Shown here piece by piece: positions 6,838 to 11,978 of a DNA stretch of 11,978 nucleotides. The stretch is from Kocuria sp. Its GTDB lineage: Bacteria; Actinomycetota; Actinomycetes; Actinomycetales; Micrococcaceae. Location: positions 1 through 11,978 of the forward strand of contig JAKDKI010000038.1 of assembly GCA_030453435.1 (NCBI GenBank), in the 5' to 3' direction. Under the pieces are notes generated by a model. The model was not told the origin of the DNA, ran no database searches, and saw only the letters and a program-made list of their open reading frames with translations. The stretch's first letter is position 1; each line of letters starts with the position of its first letter. The translations under genes were made by a program, and so were the position numbers.

Positions 6838-8154
6838 ATGACTACTTCAGCGACTTCGCACCAAGAGACACCCCACTTGAAGGTTGCCCTCCTGGGCGCC
6901 GGCACCGTGGGTTCCCAGGTAGCCCGCGTGCTGCTCGATTCCAAGGACGAGCTGGCCCTGCGCTCGGGCGTCACGCTCGATCTCGTGGGCGTGGCCGTGC
7001 GTAACGTGGACGCGCCGCGAGATTATGAGATTCCGCGCGATTTGTTGACCACGGACGCGGATTCCGTAATCGACGCCGCGGACATCGTGGTGGAGCTGAC
7101 CGGCGGCATCGAGCCCGCCCGGACACGTATTCTGCGTGCGCTCAACGCCGGTACCAGCGTGGTGACCGGTAACAAGGCGTTGCTTGCCGCCCACGGCCGT
7201 GAGCTCCAGGACGCCGCCGCTGCGTCCGGTTCCCAGCTGTCCTACGAGGCCGCCGTGGCCGGCGCCATCCCGATCGTTCGCCCCATGCGGGACTCGCTGG
7301 CCGGCGACAAGGTCACCCGCTTCCTGGGCATCATGAACGGCACCACCAACTTCATCCTGGACCAGATGGACACCACGGGCGCGGCGTTCGACGACGCCCT
7401 GGCCGAGGCCCAGGAGTTGGGTTACGCCGAGGCCGATCCCACCGCCGATGTCGAGGGTCACGACGCCGCCGCCAAGGCCGCCGTGCTTGCCTCGCTCGCT
7501 TTCCACTCGACGTTCACCCTGGACGACGTCCACTGTGAGGGCATCACCGCGGTTACCGCGGAAGATGTCGCCACCGCGGCCGAAGCCGGTTACGTCATCA
7601 AGCTGCTGTCCGTGGGTGAGCGCACCGAGGAGGGCGTGAACCTGCGCGTCAACCCAGTGATGATTCCCCGCAATCACGTACTCGGGGGAGTGCACGGTGC
7701 GTACAACGCGGTCTTCGTCGAGGCAGAGAACGCCGGCTCGCTCATGTTCTACGGCCAGGGCGCTGGAGGTGAGCCCACGGCGTCGGCCGTTCTGGGCGAC
7801 CTGGTGTCCGCCGCTCGCGCGATTGCGCGCGGTGCCGAGGGCATCCCGCTGAGCGATCACGCCAAGCTGCCCGCCGTGTCCATGGACAACGTGACCACGC
7901 GCATGGCCATCACCGTGACCGTGAAGGACCGATTGGGTGTGCTGGCTCAGATCGCCCAAGTCTTCGCGGACCACGGGGTTTCGATCTCCACCATGCACCA
8001 GACCGAGGACACCAAGGACCAGGCCATCTCCGTGCTGCGTCTGGTGACTCACACGGGCCGCCACCGTGATCTGATGGACACCGTGGGCGCACTGCGAGAG
8101 TTGCCCGTGGTGGCCGAGGTGCTCTCGGTGATTCCCGTGGAGACCGGCGACTAA
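6838..8154 (+). CDS. hom: Homoserine dehydrogenase with C-terminal ACT domain
   Basis: This enzyme of 438 residues reduces aspartate semialdehyde to homoserine with NAD(P)H, the branch point toward threonine and methionine. The N-terminal Rossmann fold has G20-A-G-T-V-G25. K113 in [12 protein letters not shown] matches the conserved lysine of the family, and the catalytic region includes NGTTNFIL (from N167) and [20 protein letters not shown]. Residues from about 356 ([20 protein letters not shown]) to about 430 form an ACT domain, which in Corynebacterium and other Gram-positive enzymes confers feedback inhibition by threonine; the same control is inferred here. The ATG at 6838 has AAGGAA at 6821-6826 (11-nt spacer) and a very close AGGAG at 6831-6835. 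It follows lysA after 23 nt. The first 13 residues are a polar lead-in before the fold. Confidence 0.97.
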   Translation: MTTSATSHQETPHLKVALLGAGTVGSQVARVLLDSKDELALRSGVTLDLVGVAVRNVDAPRDYEIPRDLLTTDADSVIDAADIVVELTGGIEPARTRILRALNAGTSVVTGNKALLAAHGRELQDAAAASGSQLSYEAAVAGAIPIVRPMRDSLAGDKVTRFLGIMNGTTNFILDQMDTTGAAFDDALAEAQELGYAEADPTADVEGHDAAAKAAVLASLAFHSTFTLDDVHCEGITAVTAEDVATAAEAGYVIKLLSVGERTEEGVNLRVNPVMIPRNHVLGGVHGAYNAVFVEAENAGSLMFYGQGAGGEPTASAVLGDLVSAARAIARGAEGIPLSDHAKLPAVSMDNVTTRMAITVTVKDRLGVLAQIAQVFADHGVSISTMHQTEDTKDQAISVLRLVTHTGRHRDLMDTVGALRELPVVAEVLSVIPVETGD

Positions 8155-8160
8155 TTCCAC

Positions 8161-8206
8161 CGCCCCGCGGGGCGTCCAACAATTTGAAACGGGTGCTCAG
8201 CCACCC
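8161..8206 (+). other. Two hairpins in the hom-thrC intergenic region
   Basis: The 82-nt gap between hom and thrC holds a perfect 14-nt palindrome CGCCCCGCGGGGCG (8161-8174), starting 6 nt after the hom stop. A second stem follows, GGGTG (8191-8195) with CACCC (8202-8206), with a 6-nt loop. Neither is followed by a T-run, so they do not look like standard terminators. They could stabilise mRNA ends, be a processing or pausing site, or be chance in GC-rich DNA. No convincing promoter is visible; TTGAAA at 8184-8189 has no -10 partner. Confidence 0.45.
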
Positions 8207-8236
8207 ACCGTCACACAGCGTCGAGGAGAAACCGGC

Positions 8237-9346
8237 ATGGCACACGTCTGGCAGGGCGTCATCAACGAGTACAAGGACCGCTTGCCGGTCACCGAGGCCA
8301 CCGAGGTCATCACCATGGGTGAGGGTGGCACGCCGCTGATCCAGGCTCGTGCCCTGTCCGAGCTGACCGGCAGCTCCGTGTGGCTCAAGTTCGAGGGTAT
8401 GAATCCCACCGGCTCCTTCAAGGACCGCGGCATGACCATGGCCATCACCAAGGCCAAGGAAGAGGGTGCGGAGGCCGTGGTGTGCGCCTCGACCGGCAAC
8501 ACCTCCGCGGCTGCCGCGGCCTATGCCAAGCAGGCCGGGATGCGCTGTGCCGTGCTCGTGCCCGAGGGCAAGATTTCCATGGGCAAGATGTCCCAGGCCG
8601 TTGCACACGGTGCGGACATCATCCAGATCGAAGGCAACTTCGACAATTGCCTGGAAGTCGCGCGCAAACTCTCGGAGTCCTACCCGGTGTTCCTGGTGAA
8701 CTCGGTCAACCCGTACCGCATCGAAGGTCAGAAGACGGCGGCGTTCGAGGTTGTGGACACCCTGGGCGACGCCCCTGACATCCACGTGCTCCCGGTCGGA
8801 AACGCGGGCAACATCACCGCGTACTGGAAGGGCTACAAGGAATACGCGGCGGAGACCCCGGCAACCTCCGGCGAAATCCTGGACCCCGTGTCCACTCACA
8901 CGCCCACCATGTGGGGTTTCCAGGCTGCCGGCGCTGCCCCGCTCGTGCTGGGTCACCCCGTGACCGAGCCCGAGACGATTGCCACCGCCATCCGGATCGG
9001 CAACCCTGCCTCCTGGGACACCGCAATTGCGGCTCGGGACGAGTCCGGCGGATTGATCGATTCCGTCACCGATGAGCAGATCATCGAAGCCCACCGCTGG
9101 TTGTCCTCGCGCGAGGGCGTGTTCGTGGAGCCCGGTTCCGCCTCAGGCGTGGCCGGCCTGCTCAAGAAGCAGCGCGCGGGCGAGGTGCCCAGCGGCAAGA
9201 CCATCGTGATCACCGTGACCGGTCACGGCCTGAAGGACCCGCAGTGGGCCATCAAGGGCGCGGAGGCCGAGGATCCCAGCGCCGTGGAGCCCAAGCGCGT
9301 TCCGTTCGACGTCGTCCCCGTGGCGGCGGCCCTGGGGCTGGAGTGA
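8237..9346 (+). CDS. thrC: Threonine synthase
   Basis: This fold-type II PLP enzyme of 369 residues converts O-phosphohomoserine to L-threonine and phosphate, the last step of the pathway. K62 in [11 protein letters not shown] is the PLP-binding lysine. [13 protein letters not shown] (about 87-99) contacts the substrate or cofactor carboxylate, and the PLP phosphate loop is G188-N-A-G-N192 in [25 protein letters not shown] near the C-terminus is the family's conserved glycine/serine region. Its compact length matches the bacterial short form rather than the longer E. coli type. The ATG has a strong AGGAGA at 8224-8229 with a 7-nt spacer, giving thrC its own good ribosome binding site after the 82-nt gap. 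It overlaps thrB by 4 nt. Confidence 0.97.
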   Translation: MAHVWQGVINEYKDRLPVTEATEVITMGEGGTPLIQARALSELTGSSVWLKFEGMNPTGSFKDRGMTMAITKAKEEGAEAVVCASTGNTSAAAAAYAKQAGMRCAVLVPEGKISMGKMSQAVAHGADIIQIEGNFDNCLEVARKLSESYPVFLVNSVNPYRIEGQKTAAFEVVDTLGDAPDIHVLPVGNAGNITAYWKGYKEYAAETPATSGEILDPVSTHTPTMWGFQAAGAAPLVLGHPVTEPETIATAIRIGNPASWDTAIAARDESGGLIDSVTDEQIIEAHRWLSSREGVFVEPGSASGVAGLLKKQRAGEVPSGKTIVITVTGHGLKDPQWAIKGAEAEDPSAVEPKRVPFDVVPVAAALGLE

Positions 9347-10332
9347 CCGACGTCGTGAACGAACAGGCAGTGGCCGGACCCGGAACTACCGTCTCGGTGC
9401 GGGTTCCAGGATCCACCGGCAACGTGGGACCGGGCTTCGACACCCTGGGACTTGCCCTCGGGTACTACGACGAACTCGCCGTGACCCGTATCGACTCCGG
9501 TCTCGAATTCGAGCTTTCGGGCGAAGGTTCGGAGAACGTGCCGCGGACCGGGAATCATTTGGTGGTTCGCTCCATGCAGGCGGTTTTCGACGCCGCCGGT
9601 GCAGGTTCGTTGCCCGGCCTCCGGTTGAAGGCACACAACCAGATTCCCCACGGGCGCGGCATGGGCTCGTCCGCTTCAGCCGTGGTGGCGGGTGTACTCG
9701 CTGCCAATGCATTGCTCTCCGAGGGCACACGACTGGACGACCACGCCGTGCTGCAGGTGTGCTCCCAGCTGGAAGGCCACCCTGACAACGTGGCGCCCAC
9801 CCTGTACGGGGGGCTCACGGTCTCCTTCGAACAGGACGGTCAATTCGTGAGCGTGCCCGTGCGCGTCCACGAGGACGTCATTCCCGTCATGGCAATTCCG
9901 GACTTCGAGGTGGCCACTTCTGTGGCACGAGGATTGCTGCCGGATTCGGTGGCCCACCGCACCGCGGCGGTCACCGCCGGGCGCGCCGCACTCTTGGTCG
10001 AGGCGCTGAGTCATCGTCCGGAATACCTGTTGCCCGCCACGTTCGACCTGCTCCATCAGCCGTACCGTGCCCAGGCCATGGGCCCGAGCTTCGAATTGAT
10101 GACGCAGCTGCGTGAGCGCGGGTTCGCGGCATTGATCTCCGGTGCCGGACCCACTGTCCTCACCCTTGCCAACGGCACACAGGAAGCGGAACGGGTGATT
10201 TCGGCGATCGAAGAAATCACCTCGGATCCGGAATCTGAGGCCCATACCCACAACAGTGCGGACGTGTCGTGGCGTGTTATGGCACTACGCGTTCCCGCTG
10301 AGGGTGCTAAAGTGGGCGTATCCACGCAATAG
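9343..10332 (+). CDS. thrB: Homoserine kinase
   Basis: This GHMP-family kinase of about 329 residues phosphorylates homoserine with ATP, making the substrate of the threonine synthase encoded just upstream. The N-terminal substrate motif is [19 protein letters not shown]. The ATP phosphate loop is [12 protein letters not shown] (about 102-113), and the C-terminal GHMP motif is [10 protein letters not shown] (G267-P270 inside it). Two GTG starts are plausible. GTG 9343 overlaps the thrC stop in the classic GTGA arrangement and gives [11 protein letters not shown] 9355 lies four codons further on and has GGAG at 9340-9343 as a ribosome binding site with an 11-nt spacer. I use 9343, with the choice open. 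Longer frames back to 9244 lie inside thrC and give an Arg/Gly-rich out-of-frame peptide, so they are rejected. The gene order hom-thrC-thrB completes the threonine branch. Confidence 0.95.
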   Translation: MTDVVNEQAVAGPGTTVSVRVPGSTGNVGPGFDTLGLALGYYDELAVTRIDSGLEFELSGEGSENVPRTGNHLVVRSMQAVFDAAGAGSLPGLRLKAHNQIPHGRGMGSSASAVVAGVLAANALLSEGTRLDDHAVLQVCSQLEGHPDNVAPTLYGGLTVSFEQDGQFVSVPVRVHEDVIPVMAIPDFEVATSVARGLLPDSVAHRTAAVTAGRAALLVEALSHRPEYLLPATFDLLHQPYRAQAMGPSFELMTQLRERGFAALISGAGPTVLTLANGTQEAERVISAIEEITSDPESEAHTHNSADVSWRVMALRVPAEGAKVGVSTQ

Positions 10333-10368
10333 GCCCTGGGTTCGCCCACGCGGTTCAAGCGGAGTCCC

Positions 10369-10415
10369 GCATTCGAGTCAGCAATCGTGACCGGGCGTCA
10401 CTGTTGTTCGAATGC
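10369..10415 (+). promoter_or_regulatory. Long stem-loop after thrB / at the start of the rho leader
   Basis: GCATTCGA (10369-10376) pairs perfectly with TCGAATGC (10408-10415). Inside, CAGCA (10379-10383) pairs with TGTTG (10402-10406, one G-T), and GTGAC (10387-10391) with GTCAC (10397-10401) around a CGGGC loop. In all this is an 18-bp hairpin with small internal loops. The run TTCCTTTTCC (10431-10440) follows about 15 nt later, too far for a standard intrinsic terminator. It may end or slow the thr operon transcript, or belong to the regulatory leader of rho. Confidence 0.6.
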
Positions 10416-10442
10416 GTCGCCTCAATGCGATTCCTTTTCCTG

Positions 10443-10483
10443 CTGACCAGGTCACTTCTCTCATGTGACCGGCACTGGTGCAG
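10443..10483 (+). promoter_or_regulatory. Second stem-loop in the rho leader, with alternative pairing
   Basis: ACCAG plus GTCAC (10446-10455) pairs with GTGAC (10465-10469) and CTGGT (10475-10479) across a 9-nt loop and a 5-nt bulge; CTG (10443-10445) and CAG (10481-10483) can extend the base. GTGACCGG occurs here (10465-10472) and in the first hairpin (10387-10394). GGTCAC (10450-10455) could therefore pair with either copy, making two mutually exclusive folds possible. Rho is known to control its own synthesis through its leader in several bacteria; that this leader does so is inference. Confidence 0.5.
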
Positions 10484-10517
10484 TAAAGGAATCAGAGGAC
10501 CTCATTGCTGATTTCTC

Positions 10518-10564
10518 GCGTGCACTCTGCACGCATTCAACGTGGCCCGCAGTTGGCGGCCCAC
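10518..10564 (+). promoter_or_regulatory. Two adjacent hairpins in the rho leader
   Basis: GCGTGCA (10518-10524) pairs perfectly with TGCACGC (10528-10534) over a 3-nt loop. Immediately after, GTGG-C-CCGC (10542-10550) pairs with GCGG-C-CCAC (10556-10564) over the loop AGTTG, with one C-C mismatch. No T-run follows either one. From 10565 to the rho ribosome binding site at 10618-10625 the sequence has no strong hairpin and would be accessible RNA. I found no convincing promoter in 10333-10630. Confidence 0.5.
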
Positions 10565-10630
10565 AACAATATCGTCGGGTCAGTGTGCGATGTCATTGCC
10601 ACGGCCCCCATCGAGTCAGAAGGAACCTTC

Positions 10631-11978
10631 GTGACAGAAACCACCGCCCCCGAACAGGGAACGGAAAACTCTAAGCCCCAGAACACTGGTTTGTCCGGGC
10701 TGAAACTTGCTCAGTTGCAGGCCCTCGCCTCCCAGCTGGGTATCACCGGCGCTCGTCGCATGCGCAAGTCACTGCTCGTGGAGGCCATCGAGGCCCACCA
10801 GCGTGGCGGAGCCGTAGCCGAACGCGACAAGGCCGTGGAGGAAAAGATCTCGGAAACCGCGCGCAAGGCATCGACCCGCCGTGCGTCGTCGTCGGATTCC
10901 GCGGACTCCAAGGACGCGCCCAAGGAAAGCGCCGCGCCGGCTCAGGACGAGAAGTCCGCCGACGCCGCTTCGGGTTCCGCGAACCAGGGCGATGACCAGA
11001 AGAGCGACTCCCAGGGCGAGAACCGCTCGGGACAGAACGAGCGTCAGTCCGGTTCGCGCCGTTCCCGCCGTGCATCCGCTTCCGGCCGCGGGGATCGTTC
11101 CCGTAATCAGAACCAGAAGGATTCGGACCAGCAGGACAACCAGGATCAGCAGTCCAAGGACTCCGGTCAGGAGAACCAGGGCGAGCAGTCCGATAACTCT
11201 CAGAACCAGCAGAACGAGGACTCCAAGGATTCCTCGAATCGTGGCAACCGTAACCAGCGCTCGCGCGGCAACCGCAATGATCGCAATGATCGTGGCGACC
11301 GCAAGGACGGCAACAATTCTCGCGATGACAAGTCCGGGTCCAACGACCAGGACAACTCGTCCCGCGATGACAAGGGTTCGCACGACGACAAGCAGGACTC
11401 CAACCGCAAGGATTCCTCGCAGGACGGTCAGAACCGCAACGACCGTAACGAGCGCGGTAACCGCGGCCGCAATGATCGCAACGACCGTCACAACGACGGC
11501 AACGATCGTGATGGCAACTCGCGTCGCAGCCGTCGTAACCGCAATCGCAACGATCGCAATGACCGTAACGATCGCAACGAACGTCGTAACCGTCGTAACC
11601 GCAACAACGGCCCTGACGTGGATGACGTGGAGATCACCGAGGACGACGTCCTGTTGCCCGTGGCGGGCATCCTGGACGTGCTCGACAACTACGCGTTCGT
11701 GCGCACCTCGGGTTACCTCCCGGGCCCGTCCGACGTGTACGTGAGCCTGTCCCAGGTCAAGAAGAACAACCTGCGCAAGGGCGACGCCATTGTGGGCGCC
11801 ATCCGTGCACCGCGCGAAGGCGAACAGCACAACAGCTCGCGTCAGAAATTCTCCGCGCTCGTGCAGTTGACCTCCGTCAACGGCCGCAAGCCCGAGGAGA
11901 ACAAGGACCGCACCGACTTCTCCAAGCTGGTGCCGCTGTACCCGCAGGAGCGTCTGCGCCTGGAGACCGAGCCCAAGA
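10631..11978 (+). CDS. rho: Transcription termination factor Rho, 5' part (runs off the window)
   Basis: The first 449 codons of Rho, the hexameric RNA-dependent ATPase that ends transcription, are visible. Residues about 20-57 (LSGLKLAQLQALASQLGI, then ARRMRKSLLVEAIEAHQ) are the Rho N-terminal helical domain. Residues 74-329 are a hydrophilic insertion of Asp, Asn, Arg, Gln, Ser and Gly containing no V, I, L, M, F, Y, W or C. From about 330 (VDDVEITEDDVLLPVAGILD, then NYAFVRTSGYLPG and DVYVS) the cold-shock-like primary RNA-binding fold begins, continuing to PQERLRLETEPK. The ATPase domain lies beyond the edge. GTG 10631 has AGAAGGAA at 10618-10625 with a 5-nt spacer and gives the usual VTETT start. 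The frame is open upstream to 10487, but no start there gives family-like sequence. Large Arg-rich insertions at this place are known in M. luteus and other actinobacterial Rho proteins. Confidence 0.97.
   Translation, partial: MTETTAPEQGTENSKPQNTGLSGLKLAQLQALASQLGITGARRMRKSLLVEAIEAHQRGGAVAERDKAVEEKISETARKASTRRASSSDSADSKDAPKESAAPAQDEKSADAASGSANQGDDQKSDSQGENRSGQNERQSGSRRSRRASASGRGDRSRNQNQKDSDQQDNQDQQSKDSGQENQGEQSDNSQNQQNEDSKDSSNRGNRNQRSRGNRNDRNDRGDRKDGNNSRDDKSGSNDQDNSSRDDKGSHDDKQDSNRKDSSQDGQNRNDRNERGNRGRNDRNDRHNDGNDRDGNSRRSRRNRNRNDRNDRNDRNERRNRRNRNNGPDVDDVEITEDDVLLPVAGILDVLDNYAFVRTSGYLPGPSDVYVSLSQVKKNNLRKGDAIVGAIRAPREGEQHNSSRQKFSALVQLTSVNGRKPEENKDRTDFSKLVPLYPQERLRLETEPK
11432..11608 (+). repeat. 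Degenerate NDR/RNR-coding repeat tract in rho
   Basis: This stretch encodes residues 268-326 of Rho and is built from loose copies of Asn-Asp-Arg, Asn-Arg and Arg-Arg, with codons alternating AAC/AAT, GAC/GAT and CGC/CGT. A smaller block of the same type lies near 11266-11301 and holds a tandem CGCAATGAT pair. Synonymous codon mixing breaks up exact DNA repeats, yet the tract should still be prone to expansion or contraction in multiples of three bases. Length differences between strains would leave the frame intact. Confidence 0.75.

Noticed and set aside
6847..8160. A 437-codon open frame on the minus strand covering all of hom
   Set aside because: It mirrors hom exactly, is rich in His/Gly/Val as expected from the antisense of GC-biased codons, and shows no domain. 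hom itself is unmistakable.
10487..10630. In-frame upstream extension of rho, for example TTG 10505 preceded by AGAGGAC
   Set aside because: The added residues do not resemble Rho N-termini, and GTG 10631 has a better ribosome binding site and the usual VTETT beginning.
10465..10674. A 69-codon frame from GTG 10465 across the rho leader
   Set aside because: There is no ribosome binding site, its start lies in a predicted hairpin, and it runs out of frame into the rho start.
10881..11744. A plus-strand frame rich in Arg, Thr and Ile inside rho
   Set aside because: It is an out-of-frame reading of the same low-complexity Rho tract; the Rho frame has domains on both sides.
10769..11830. A 353-codon minus-strand frame rich in Val, Ile, Thr and Ala that looks like a hydrophobic membrane protein
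   Set aside because: Its odd composition is the reverse complement of the Asn/Asp/Arg codons of the Rho insertion. It has no start context and no family features.

Overview
The window is high-GC actinobacterial DNA. It carries the conserved block argS-lysA-hom-thrC-thrB-rho, an order also known from Mycobacterium tuberculosis and many other Actinomycetota. G/C-rich third codon positions, frequent GTG starts, a leaderless-looking argS promoter and a Rho factor with a very large hydrophilic N-terminal insertion all fit this phylum. The Rho insertion resembles the one known from Micrococcus luteus, so a member of the Micrococcaceae is my best guess; genus is not resolved.

Left part (1-3420): a possible divergent gene start at the left edge, then a four-gene rightward unit. 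Its first three genes encode an ABC importer: a lipoprotein substrate-binding protein of the ABC_sub_bind (PF04392/TrpX-like) type, a membrane permease and an ATPase. A small two-helix membrane protein of unknown function follows, and the unit ends at a perfect 13-bp hairpin terminator with T/A tracts on both sides. The substrate cannot be read from the sequence; relatives carry aromatic amino acids such as tryptophan.

Middle (3420-3700): a leftward tRNA-Arg(CCG) gene converges on that terminator and is divergent from argS. The cognate synthetase gene therefore sits directly beside one of its tRNA substrates. The argS -10 box lies exactly where transcription would begin at the GTG start codon.

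Right part (3700-10332): argS, lysA, hom, thrC and thrB run co-directionally with small gaps or overlaps and form a likely operon. It covers arginyl-tRNA synthesis, the last step of lysine synthesis, and the aspartate-semialdehyde to threonine branch. The one sizeable gap (82 nt, hom-thrC) has a 14-nt perfect palindrome and a second small hairpin.

End (10333-11978): a 298-nt leader with four hairpins, two of which share a repeated segment that permits alternative pairing, precedes rho. The rho gene starts at GTG 10631 and runs off the right edge. Its visible part has the Rho N-terminal helical domain, a 256-residue stretch with no V, I, L, M, F, Y, W or C, and the start of the RNA-binding cold-shock-like fold.

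Most genes are ordinary housekeeping or biosynthetic genes. I see no mobile element, CRISPR array, defence system or clearly new multigene system. The items most worth a second look are the Rho disordered insertion, the structured rho leader, the tRNA-Arg/argS pairing with its leaderless promoter, and the extra small membrane protein in the transporter operon.
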